From contig NC_089826.1 in NCBI RefSeq assembly GCF_035046505.1, positions 7,234,254 through 7,298,253 of the forward strand: a stretch of DNA of 64,000 nucleotides, in the 5' to 3' direction. This DNA comes from Tiliqua scincoides. Lineage: Eukaryota > Chordata > Lepidosauria > Squamata > Scincidae. The translations under genes were made by a program, and so were the position numbers. Shown piece by piece: positions 35,048-46,800 of this stretch. Below the pieces are notes generated by a model, which was not told the origin of the DNA, did no database searches, and saw nothing but the letters and a program-made list of their open reading frames with translations. Every line of letters begins with the position of its first letter. Position 1 is the first letter of the stretch.

Positions 35048-35371
35048 CAGGTATGTCCTGCATAACAACTTTCTGGTCAACCACAGCTATCATACACAAC
35101 AGTGACCACCATGGGGTGTTCGGAATGCCAATGCTCTGAGGACTTTGTCAAACCACCTAAGCAATGGTCAGTTCCCAAACTGTGCATCAGAACTGCACAA
35201 CGGCTAAAGTACAGCTCTCATGTAAACCTGGAGCATCAATGATCTGCCTGTAAAGCAGTGCGCAGAAGAGATTGTTCCATTGCAAGGCATTCTGGTTGCC
35301 ACTCCATGTTGTTCAGACAATGATTAATGCACCTAATGAGGGTTTAACAGAACATAAGTGACACATGCCTG
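35048..35371. mobile_element. Candidate TA-flanked (mariner/pogo-type) MITE
   Basis: The left end TA-CAGGTATGTCCTGCATAAC and the right end ACATAAGTGACACATGCCTG-TA are loosely inverted and bounded by TA. The interior is not recognised and the inverted match is short. Confidence 0.42.
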
Positions 35372-35373
35372 TA

Positions 35374-36042
35374 GATCAGAAGTCCGATATGAATGGTTAA
35401 CAGTACTGCCTCCCCCAGGCCTGCTCTGCTGGCACATGCTTTCCGCTTCCCAGGAATAGCCTTTCATTTAGCAGAATTGCATTAGGCAACCCTCCAATGC
35501 TGCAGTCCTCCTTTCCTTGTTCTCATGAGGAAGCTTCTTTCAAGTCCTTCCCACGCAACACCCAGCAAGTCAGCATTCACCTGCTTCCCAAGCCAGATTC
35601 CCAGCTGTGCTTTTAGTATTCTTGCCCGGCTTGTTGCCAAAACAAAAGAAACCACACTCTAGGCTTGTGAGCAGGACTGGCCCTACCAAGAAGCAGTCAA
35701 GGTCAGGTGGTGAGTGGTGAACCAGTTCTCAGGGCAGCATAGCAACCCTCCCATCACCCATTGGTGGCCTGTAGAGGAAGGAAGGTGACAAGATACTCTG
35801 CTACTTTTTCTCTTTCAAACAGAAAAGGGACAGGTTTGGAAGGAAGGAATTGGAGGTGTGATTTTAATAGGAAAAGACTCATTGTGACTTTTTTTCACAG
35901 CACAAGCTTGTCTTTCCACCAGTCTTTGCAAAGCCTTTGTTGTGTTCTGGGGCAGCAAAAGGAACACTGCTTCAGAAGTTTGTCTTGCTTCTTTTCCTGT
36001 CAAGCTTCAGGCAGGGTGAAGCATCAAATGCACACTTACAAC
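35374..36042. other. Intergenic, nothing recognised
   Basis: No repeat or coding support. The plus frame 35761-36132 overlaps the palindromic repeat below and is not credible. Confidence 0.4.
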
Positions 36043-36131
36043 AATGGCCTATGCATATCTACTCAGAAGTCAGTCCCATTGTTTTCAGTAGGGCTTACTC
36101 TCAGGAAAGTGTGTATAGAACTGCAACCTTA
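36043..36131. repeat. Squamate palindromic short repeat, single copy
   Basis: CCTATGCATATCTACTCAGA, AGTCAGTCCCATTGTTTTCA and GGGCTTACTCTCAGGAAAGT, ending CTGCAACCTT. Same unit as in the array at 56590. Confidence 0.72.
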
Positions 36132-36143
36132 GTCAATCAAATA

Positions 36144-36496
36144 CAGGTGGGTCCTTTTTAGCTGCAGATTTCGACCATGCGGATTTGACTAACTGCAGGT
36201 TCTGAACCTGCGGAGCAGGGCCCCGCGTGACCTCCTGGATTCTACTGCAAGCTGCTTCCAGTCACATCTGGGAGGCTTTCTTTGGCCTGGGAAGTCTGTG
36301 TGCTGCCTCAGAAAGCATCCGAGATGTGATCAGAAGTCACTTTAGAAGCCTTTCTAAAAAGAAGGGACTGGAAGGCGCTTCTGGTCACATCCTGAGGTCA
36401 GGTGAAGGCCCTGACCCATGGATTCAGTTATCCGCAGGTTTCAGCATCCACGGATGTTCTGGGAATGGAATCCTCGTGGATGCCAAGGGCCAACAG
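36144..36496. mobile_element. Tigger/pogo-like MITE with TA duplication
   Basis: Read from the right on the minus strand, it begins CTGTTGGCCCTTGGCATCCA, then CGAGGATTCCATTCCCAGAA, CATCCGTGGATGCTGAAACC and TGCGGATAACTGAATCC, closely following vertebrate Tigger-type termini. The left end is CAGGTGGGTCCTTTTTAGC. A TA lies on both sides (36142-36143 and 36497-36498). No transposase remains. Confidence 0.75.
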
Positions 36497-36759
36497 TAAA
36501 CACACACACTTTTTAAAGCAAACGCACCTGCTAAAAAGGAAATAAAGCAAGCAGGAGATTTCGGAGGGATGAAGGGAGCACGTAATTAGCCTGAAGAAAT
36601 CATTGGCGCAAGATGTGGAGATGGCCGCTAGCTTAGATGACTTTAAAGGGGGATCGCACCATTTCGTGGAGGACAGCTCTATCAAGGGTTACCTGTCAGG
36701 ATGACAATGTACCACCTCCAGGTTCAGCGAGACCAGGCCTCTGAATATCATTTACAGGG

Positions 36760-36893
36760 GAGCGTTGTTGGGAGAGATGTCTGGCTTTTTCTCCTGCTTG
36801 AGGGCTTCCCAGAGGCAGCTTATGGACCACGATGGGAAACCGGCTGCTGGACTAAATGAGCCATTGGCCTGATCCAGCAGGGCTTTTCTTGTG
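36760..36893 (+). mobile_element. CR1 3' tail fragment, different subfamily
   Basis: GGAAACCGGCTGCTGGACTA, ATGAGCCATTGGCCTGATCC and AGCAGGGCTTTTCTTGTGA. The upstream part differs from the main CR1 group in this window. Confidence 0.7.
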
Positions 36894-37460
36894 AAAGCTG
36901 CTTCAGGGAGGGAGCTGGAGGGAAAAGATAGAAGGCGGGTCAATACAAATTAGCATTGATATCCAGGTGGAACCAGGCTAGTCTTCCCTTGCCGGCACTC
37001 TTTTCTGCACCCACCTGCTCACTCCTCTCGTAAGAAGTTATTCCTTGTGCTTTCGGAAATACTAGGTCAGGTCTGCTCAGGGCAAGGAGAGCACCATCCT
37101 TCTGCTTGACTGCAGTCATTGCAAGGCTAGCTGAATAAGCAAGTGCTTTTCATTTTCAATCAGCATCTTCCCTAATTGTTCCCTTCCAGCTGGACTTTCA
37201 ACAGCATATATAGGCAGGCGTGTGGTGGCATCTCCTGGCTTGCTTGTTTTAAGGCTGCAACCCAGGCATTTTTCAGAGATTCTATCCACACCTTCATAAC
37301 CAGTAAGGATGTATTATGATTATCCTCAGGATCATATTGCTTATTTTCTCATGGTCCTATGGGTCTCCCCCTCACTCGTTCTTTCCTAAAAGTTAAATCT
37401 TTCATTTTAACCTTTGGATATTTAAGCAAGCTGCATTTTTGCTTAAGAAGGCATCTTTCC
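36894..37460. other. Intergenic, nothing recognised
   Basis: No repeat or coding support. Confidence 0.4.
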
Positions 37461-37826
37461 CAGTGGTTCTCAAACATTTTAGCCCAGGGCCCACATTTTA
37501 GAATGATAATCTGTCCAGACCCACTGAAAGTGATGTCTTTAACCTGGATGTGATGTCATGACCAGAAGTGACATCATCAAGCAGGAAAATTTTTAACAAT
37601 CCTTGGCTACAATCCTACCCACATTACCCAGGAGTAAGAAAGTTCCATTTACTATCATTGTTAAAAGAATAAACATAGCAGCTTGTTAAAAGTACAGGTC
37701 TGTAACATTTCCCCAAATGCAATCACAACCATGGTAGCATCAAGTCTAATATATTAAAAATAAAATATTGAAATGAATGGGGGCCCACCTGAAATTGGCT
37801 CCCGACCCACAGTTTGAGAAACACTG
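37461..37826. mobile_element. hAT MITE, CAGTGGTTCTC family
   Basis: Ends CAGTGGTTCTCAAACATTTT and ACCCACAGTTTGAGAAACAC(TG). The interior agrees well with 23495 and 57772, including AAATAAAATATTGAAATGAA near the right end. The flanking octamers do not match. Confidence 0.85.
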
Positions 37827-38111
37827 CCCCAGAATCATTGTCTTTCCTCCATTGACTAAGTGACAAAGAAATGACACAAGGCCATGTCCAGCAAGTTTTG
37901 GTCAGGGAAGAGAAATTGCACTGAAAAGCAAGTCATTCCAGCCAGGCTTAATTTAAGCAGAGCTGAACAGTTTTTAGTTCTCGGATTCAGCATCTGTTAT
38001 AAGGAAAAATGTTTCCCCCCAATCCTTGAAAATTCAAACACCTCCATCTGGAATTAGAGCCAATTCTGGTTGTCCAAATTCTAAATCTAAAGCAGTTTCA
38101 GAGAGCTAGAG

Positions 38112-38344
38112 CAGCCTGGTTCCCAAACTTTTTAGCATCAGGAACCATAAAAAAAAAGTTTCACTTTACCAGCCGTTCAAACTTCTCTGGCTGTAATTGT
38201 GATTGGACGGCAGTGCTCCCTCAAGCAGCAGGTTGTTTAATCTTTGATGCACATAGCTGAATCTACCCAGTCAGTTTCATGAACCACCAAAAATTGAGTC
38301 ATGACCCACTGGTGGGCAACAGACCCACAATCTGGGAACCGCTG
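38112..38344. mobile_element. hAT MITE, diverged relative of the 22458 copy
   Basis: GGTTCCCAAACTTTTTAGCA at the left, GACCCACAATCTGGGAACCG at the right. The interior ATTGAGTCATGACCCACTGG is typical of this group. No duplication found. Confidence 0.6.
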
Positions 38345-41300
38345 GAAGGCAACTAAAATGATCAGTGAGTTAGAGCACCTTCCCCATCAAAGAATAGGCT
38401 GAAGTGGTTGGCATTTGGAGGGGGGAATGGCACAACAGGAAGATACCCCAAGGTAAATGTGGGAAGGTTAGCAAATTTATGAACAGGGAGAAGATAAAGC
38501 CTTTTTCACGCTTGAAATATTCCAACTTGGACTCACCCAGTGACATTGACTGGCAATAGTTGTCAGGTCAGAGAATTCTTTACACATAGTGTAGCCATAG
38601 TCAACTTTTATCAACTGTATTTGACCTGCCGCAACAAACAGCGACCTCTATTAATAAAAGACTCCTAATTGCTTGATTTTTTTTATTTTTTTTTTTGCTA
38701 GCCTGCCAGCTTCAAAATTGCCAGCTGCCCAGATTCAAGCCTGAGAGATTCAGCCCTGGACGATGGTTCTCATACAGTCATACCAGGATTAGTATTATGT
38801 GAGCATTAATATCTCGTGCAGAGCCAAAACAGCTGGGAGCCAGCAAGAAAGCCTTCTGGTGTCCAAAATAGCTCCCAGTCTTTGCAGAAGCCTTTTGCTT
38901 AAGCCACTGTGGCTTACTTTTGGTTCATAAAATGAAAGTGGCCCATTCAGAAGAGTCTTTATTAATCACTTAATGCCTGCGCTTTGGGGGACAGGGAGGC
39001 AGCAAACTCCTATGTCCCTTTGTCTAAAGCCATTCATTAGAGAGATTAATACTTCTCACAGCCTGTCTAGAATGAGCAGACAGTGACCTCACGTGGCAGA
39101 GCTGAGCATAGCCACAAGCGCACACTTTCAGGGCCCACATCTCATCTCTGGTACAAGTTGCAGCATGAATGTAGTAACCCCAATGTTTCAGAGTGTAACA
39201 GCTTTTCCTTGCCAGAGAGTTCTGCTGACAGAGCCTTTGTTCCAAGGTCAATTATGTTCAGTGAATGAAACTGGATGAAAATGAGATTTTTCAGGGATGG
39301 ATTTTTATAATCTGATTTAAACCCAAATAAGTAATCTCTCCTGGCCATGACTTTGAAATGACTGTCATTTCCCTGCTGGCACTAAAAGTATTGTATTGAC
39401 CTTTTTTAAAAACAAAACTTCCCTTTAAAGATACTGCTTTTTAAAATATCTGAGAAAGGAAAGGTGGACCTAAAAACAGTATCTGTGGGGAGGGGGGGAG
39501 AAACGTACCTTCAGAGGTCCAGCAAGTTCATACCTTGCAGAATAACTTGTATTATCAAGTTATTTTTTGAAAAATGTTTTTATATCCATGATGATCGTAG
39601 AAGCACTCTTGGACACATGAACGGCCCTGCACACATGCAAAAGGCAGCCAGCTTAAATTCAAGTCCAAACACTAACTATTAAAACCACTTGGATAAAAGT
39701 TAAAACCTGTTGGCTCACAGGTTTTACCTTTTAAAAGGCAGTACAATAAACACTTGCAAATTTTACAGTGCAAACCTAGATAAGCCCAGAAGTATCTCAC
39801 AGTAGGACTCTAGCCTTGCACTGTTTTTGCTGCATTCTACAGCTCAGATCATTGGGAAAAATCAAATTAAATCACATTTTCTTGCTACCAAGCAGTTTCA
39901 CTAGGACACTTTGAGAGTCATGTAATGGACAGCTTTCCTTCATTCACTCATCACATGATCTTTTGAAGATTTCCATTATGCCTTCCTGGCTATCCCCTTC
40001 TTTCAGCTAAAATAAGCCCCTTCTTAATTCTGCCTTCATAAAGACCATAGTTCTTCTCCCATGACAATTTTAGTTCTCCTCCAGCATTACAATATCCATT
40101 TTAAGAGCAACCAGAACCACATACTCTATTTAAAAGTGGGTCACACTATTGATACATGTAACAGCACTGCAACAGTGTTTTATTTTGAGCTACATCCCAA
40201 ATAATTCATAAGACTGAACTACTCACTGCCACAACACATGGAGGTGATGTTTTGAGTGCTCCACTATACAGTAATCCTGAAGAATGTCCTGAGTAATAAT
40301 TTAAAGTTCAGACACAACTCGAAAGATGTATCACTATGTACATAACTCCACTGAATCCCATCTATCATTCTGACACCCAGTTTGGATAACTTTTGAAGCT
40401 CTCATGAAGTTTTGCATTTTAAAATCATTAGATAGTAGATAAGACCTTTATTGGCATACATAACACAAATGCAACACCACAACAAAGAGAACAACAGTGG
40501 TGAGTACAAGCCTATGATATGATACAGGTGTATTTGTCCCATATAAAACACAGTGGCCTAACATATAAAATATGCTGGATAGCTTCTCTTGGGTCTACTT
40601 GCCCAAGTAGAAGGCTCCTCTTCAGATACTCTTACCAAAGGAAGGCCTTCTTTAGGGATGAAATCCAGCCTTCAAATTGCTCTCCCCATTCTACACTTTT
40701 AATATTATCGGACTTAAAAACTCTCTCTTGAATGTTTGGTGGTTTTATGCTGCTGCTTTAGTTTTCTTTATGTGGCATGCTTTAATTTTTGTTGTATAAA
40801 CCAATCTGAAAAATTGAAGGGCAGGGTACAAATTTAATTCCACCACAGTTTTGTGAGCAGTTCAGTACCTTAGTATCAGATGTCCGCTGAATCACCTCTA
40901 AAGTTTCTGAAGAGATAAAGAAAATCTCAGCTGAAATATAAAATGCTGCTCATGCTAGTTTTATTTTTAGGTACTGTTGATATTTCCAAAATTAAATGAA
41001 TCCACGTCTCCACCTCCTCTGGCTCCATCTCTTAAGCAAACGCCTAATAGACGGAAAAAAAGCTTTGCAAAAAGCTCTCCATGCAAACCATTAAGGAATT
41101 GCAAAGCTTCATTTCAGCAATAGATTCCCCTTTCAAGATAATGACCTCTTGCAAGAGCAAGGAAACAATGGGCTAACCTTGTACTGCACATCTGCCAGGA
41201 CAAGATCTCATTTTAAGAGTTTGTACAGGGTGCAGGAGAGGGGAAGATTGGTCGACTCTAAGATGCAAGATAATTTGTTTTAAATTCTCAAGTGGTTGTG

Positions 41301-42284
41301 CCAAGGAAACAAAGGGTTAATCTTCAGTTGCAAGTGCATGGCCTTCAATTTACCACCTGCTCTCACCTTAAATTCTGGGGATGGGTGGGCTCATAATTGC
41401 ATACAAACCAATTTAACTCCAAGCACTACTTTTTGGAACCTTGACTCCAAGATTTCTCAGCACTCTTACAGTGGTATGCAAGTCTCAACACAGACTCTTG
41501 AGACTCAGAGTCACAATCTAAGACTGCAGGCTTATGCACCATACGTGCATAACCTTACTAGTAGACTTAGACACATAACCCTAGTAGTAAGCCTCACCAA
41601 ATGCAAGGTGAGTAAACTTTACTTCTGAGTAAACAGATTTGTATTGTACTTGTAACTTTTGGCCAGTCTTTATGCACATTTTCCTGGAGAAAAGCTTTAC
41701 TAAATACAGTAGGAGTTGCTTCATAACATACTAAAAGGGAACTACTATTGGGATGGATCTTATTTATGCATATTCCCTATGAGTAGGAAATTTTGTCAAA
41801 AAATCTGGCACCCAATAATGGGAATATGTGGGTCTGCCCATGTGTATGTGGAGAAAGTGGATTGGCTACAAGGCTCTGACTTCCTCTGAATCTTGGTTTT
41901 CATTTTAAAAACCTATTTTCTAGCACTTAAGATATGCTTGAAAGCATCTGGACAGAGTTGCTGCTGTAACGTTAGCTTCAACTGCTGCAGTGATTGCAAA
42001 CAATGTTTATTTGCTCTTAGTTCCCCAATTTCATAACCACAACATCCAGTGGCAGCTGCCTTTTTAAGCTGCAATGCATGCAGAATGACAGACAGCAACT
42101 AAAACTGTTGGCCTGGTCCCAACCTCCTTTACCCCACTCAAGGTACCCCACTCAAGCCAGTGTTTCCAAGGGCATAATGCTCATTTGAAAAACCTGAAAT
42201 CTGCAACACAGGCACAACAGTTAAAGGACAATGGTTAGGTTGGAAAATCATGAAGACCCAGGATACATGCTTGCAATGGCACTG
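38345..42284. other. Low-repeat intergenic stretch downstream of DCK
   Basis: Nearly 4 kb with few recognisable repeats. There is a short retroposon terminus at about 40430-40480 (TAAGACCTTTATTGGCATAC) and an L2-like tail at about 40790-40840 (TTGTATAAACCAATCTGAAA). No exon of SLC4A4, the gene I expect next by synteny, was recognised on the minus strand. The open frames are short and unlinked. Confidence 0.4.
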
Positions 42285-43811
42285 AACTCAGACACTTTTG
42301 TATTTATTTCAAAGTTTCCAACATGATCACACAAGCACTGACAATCAGTACAAACATCACAAAATCTTTGGCTGCTAGAATGGCCGTGAAGATTCCAACT
42401 TTAAAATACTAAAAGAAATACAAAATCTTATTTAAAAGATGGACACACCATGTGTTTCATTCTTTGTCCCCCACGGCAGGGGGACGGGACGACTTAGTGG
42501 CAAAAACCCTCCAACTCACCATTTAATTCAGTTACCCAATAGTTTCCATTTCTACTACTCTAAGTAGCTACAAAATTAATGAGAGGGTATCCCCACCAGA
42601 GACAGGTGGGATACTGGTATTAAAAATATGTTCGTCCACTTTGCCCTTTCGTCAAACAACCAGTGGAAAAGGAAACGTATTAAATTTTGTAAAAAGCATA
42701 CCTTAGATAAACTCATAATGACTATTCTGCAATATGCAAACATCAATAAGTGCAAAGCAGGTTGTAGGGAAGTACACATGCTAATAAATATACAACTTTT
42801 TGCAAAGCAAACTCAGCCTCCTGACCAGCAAACTGCCACAGTTTCTTGACTGCCAACTTTGCACATTACATATTCAGCTACAACAGATTGTCATTTCATT
42901 AATGAGAAATGACAGTAGAGGCTGTTACACAATCATGTTTTGGGACAATTCAGAAGCTTCCAACAATGAAGAGTGTCACTAAATGGGACCCCCTAAGAAA
43001 GACTTCATTTAAAATGTATGTATATGTGCATGTGTGCTTTAGGATGGTTATCCTAAACCAGCAAATACTTGCCCCTCTGGTTTTCTCTGCATGGTCTTGG
43101 CTTAAACAGAGAGGAAAAATATACTGAGTTTTCAGGTCAGCAAGAAGCAATCATGTATGGCTGATTCTCTTCATTTGGTAGAACAAGATAAGTGCTTACA
43201 GTTACAGAAGCTAAATCTTAGAAAACCTGCTGGGGTGAAATACCTTATCTCTGGTTTAATTTCCATCTAGCCATAATGGTCTTTTTTTGGGGGGGGGGGG
43301 GGGCTTGTGTGTGACTTAAAAAAATCCAGCACCCTTACATAAACAGTCTGCTGTGTAAGAAGTGTAGGCCCAACATCCCCCTTCACAGACACATATCAGT
43401 GCACCCTGTATGGTAGAAATTCCCTCCCCACAGTGTGATCCCAGATCACTGGGGAATGTGGATGTTCCAAGCAAGTTCTAGGAACGTGTGTGGAGAAGGT
43501 CCTGAAATTCCAGCTCCAGTTTCCCATAAAGTGGTTCTAGAAAGTTAACTGTTTTACTGAATTGCACCAATAGCACTACAGACTAGGAATGTGTAATGTA
43601 TTTCACTCAGACACCTAAACCGAGGGTAGAGATTTCCCCAAGCACTACAGTCTCTTCATCTAAGCGATATTATAAAACCAACACAATAGTCAACAAAGCA
43701 ACAAAGTTGTCCCTTGTCCGTGGAGACCTTAAGCAGAAGTGATAAACAGATATGCATGTTGGGGATATGCACGTTGAGGAATGCTTGGATTCAGTGCACT
43801 TTCCAGAATGG
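42285..43811 (-). other. DCK: Probable DCK 3'UTR
   Basis: The stretch runs from the DCK stop down to an AATAAA on the minus strand (42303-42308), followed by TACAAAAGTGTCTGAGTT, a plausible cleavage and GU-rich context. The length of about 1.5 kb fits what I recall of the human DCK 3'UTR. It is free of LINE and hAT pieces, contains a G/C homopolymer at 43287-43303, and holds no coding signal. The end point is inferred. Confidence 0.55.
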
Positions 43812-43838
43812 CTATAGAGTACTCAAAAATTCTTTGAC
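43812..43838 (-). CDS. DCK: DCK coding exon 7 and stop
   Basis: Acceptor TTATTTCAG, then VKEFLSTL and TAG. This is identical to the human C-terminus and confirms the gene end. Confidence 0.96.
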   Translation of the reverse strand, partial: VKEFLSTL

Positions 43839-46800
43839 CTGAAATAAAAAGAGAGAGAACATGCACAATATCAGCTGGGCAAGATTAAAACAGATTATTA
43901 AATGTAATTCTACAAAACATCTCCAACAGAATATACTAAAAGAACTTGTCATAAGCATTGAAGGTGAACCAGAATGCAGCCTTCTATGTGTGGGGCACAA
44001 GTTCATAACTGTGGCCAGCAGGGTCACCAGAAATTTCATTCTAGTGACCAGTAACAAAGCTCCCAATATAACTGGCCACAGGAACAGCATACTTAAGCAG
44101 GATGTTGACTTACTTGGTAACCACTCTACATATGCCCTGCTTTGCACGTGTGAAATTCTGCCTGCCCCACTGAAGCAATTAAAGAATGTCCATTCAAGAG
44201 TTCTACGGCTACATGAACACAAGATTTGACCGTTAAGTGTCGTCACCTCAAAATTTAAAGTGTTTTGTACTTTCTGCAAGCTTTACCTTTTCAATCATGT
44301 TTTCATGCTTGTCTTTGTTGCTTTTGAACTCTTCATTTACATCCAGTGTTAGGACAGGTACCTCTTGGAGGTATTCAAAATCAGTTCTGTAAAAGAAAAC
44401 TGAACACTGAGCCTGGAAACATGGAGAGGGCAAGGAGTACTTATTACAAAACCATAATGACCTACTGGGACTTAACAACTGGATTTCTAACAAAGACAGC
44501 TGCCCAGGTTAAGAATCCTTTACAGCCAAAGAAACTAGAATCTCAGGGATTCATAAAAATAATTCTAAAATTATGTTCTACGTCTATATTTTTAGAATTG
44601 CTAGTAATATCCAGTGATTTAAAAACTTCAATCTACAGATCAAAACGGCTCTAATCCAGCATGGTGCTGAAAATGTAAGCTTCAAAATTTGGATGTAGGC
44701 AAATGAAAGTCACCCTGCATTTGAAAGCAGAAGTACCAGCTGTTTTATGTAGCAGAAGTAGAAACTTTTTAAGTCAGAGAAGTGTGTGCCTTATCAGAAA
44801 CTTCATGAGAACACTGGCAGGCAGGAGAAACACCTTAAGGAGAAACCGACCATTAAGAGAAAATTACCGTAACGTCCTATGTTGGAGCCAACTTTCATGT
44901 TTGTAGTGAAGCTTTTCTAGATATTCGATGGGAATGGCTTGTTCTTCGTCCCTGCCACGAACATAAATCCTATCCAAGCATTTCTAGAAATAAGAACACC
45001 CAGCAAGACTGAAGTACTCAAATAGAACATAAAAGCCTTATTAAGCTGCTTTAGCAAATGTCAAGAAGCCCTGAGCCGAGATGCAGCATGAGATGCTAAA
45101 AAGACAAAATAAAAAATACACGCTACATTCCCCAAAACAGGAGTCTGCATTATCATATACCCTGAAACTGTGTGTACTGTGTACAGGAGGAGAACACTTT
45201 TTATTACTTCCCAAATTTTTATCTTACTCTTTCCTTCAGATAAGCTCAGAATGGTGTTGAAAGTTCTGCCTTGCCCATTTTGTCCTCATAACCACTCTGT
45301 GAGACAGATTAGGCTGAAAGAGTATTATTGGTCCAAGACCATTCATAGAGTTCCACAGTCAAGTGGGGATTTGAAACCCAGACTCCCTAGACCCAGCTCA
45401 AGACTCCAACCATTACATCATCTAGTTACGGAATGTACATAAGACCACAAATCAATCTTTAGTCCCTCTGAATTTATAAGGGGAGAAGTTCAACATTCCA
45501 TGCTGCTCCTTGTGGACCTTACATAAACAAACCTGCTTGGGTGACAAATCTGCTCATAGTTTTAGAACCAAAGAGCCTCCCAATCAATGAATTTGGTGGA
45601 TGTCCACAAATTCGTAAACTACAGGCTAAAAAACTATTTCACACTCCAGCTTTCAGATCAGACTTATTAAACTTACCTGCATAGCCCAACTTTTTGGGAC
45701 ACCCTCAGAACATCAGCAGCAAGAGACCAGCACCATTACTAAGGTCCTTTCTTTTTCTTTCCCACCTCTTATCTTATGTAGACTAGAAGCCAGAACACTT
45801 CAGTCCCTTCAACTGAGTTAGGTAAAATCATAATGGAAGGTACCGTGGAACAAGGAAATGTTAAAGTTTATGTGTTATCCCCACGCTGTTGACACTAAAG
45901 TAAAATGACCAGCCTGAAAGATTTTGAGTTGAATGGCCTGAAATGTTGCACCATACCAGTAACACAGGCCAACACACATTTTGCACCAATGTTACACCAA
46001 TGTTATACCACAACACAATGTTACACCAATTCCTCATGAGGAAGCTGCCTGAACCATTCACTAAAGAGGCTATGCCGTGTCTCCAAAACTAGACATGATA
46101 GGGCAAGATGGATGCCATTTTTGGAATCAGCACCCCAAATTCATATCAAAACACCATAAAGTTTGGGGAAAATTTTTCTGACCCTCAATTTTGTAGGCCT
46201 GTGTAATCATAGTTCAGATTGTAGTCACGCTTTTAAAAACAAAACAAAAACAACATTCAGCCCAGTATTTGCTGAAAGCAGAAAGGAACCAACTTTAACA
46301 TATATGCCTGTGTCTAATCTTCTCCATCACTCAGTACAATCAAAGTTCTCGAAAGCAGCCACACAGATATGGGAGGAACACGCAACGGGAAAGGCACAGC
46401 CCCAAGCCTAAAACAAACGAAACCCTGCCAATTTCTTTCTAGGACATGCAGAAAAATGAGACATGTTAATCCTGGGAAAAGAAGTGACCAGGCGGTCACA
46501 TAGAGATTCTCAACTTTCATTTTTCTTGCTTTCTCATTTTGTTGGTTCAAAACAATTAACCAGTTAATAAACTGGTTAATTAACAATTTAACTATTGTTT
46601 CTGCATCACCCTAGCCAAATAAAAATACTGGTTTTTTTTACAAAAGCCTGAAGTTTAAATGTGTATTGCCAACAGATCAAAGATATTGTGAGCCACCCCA
46701 TGTTTTAATTCTCTGAGCTTCTTGAGGAAGTGGGAGATAATGGCTGAAAAACATTTGTAGATGTTTAGAATTCATATCACAGCAAGTGATGTGAAGTCAA

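Noticed and set aside
43861-44229. 122-codon plus frame antisense to DCK intron 6
   Set aside because: No start context, no domain, and it lies opposite an intron.
43812-44279. 155-codon minus frame at the DCK 3' end
   Set aside because: It is intron 6 read through into exon 7. Only its last eight residues are real DCK, as the acceptor at 43839 shows.
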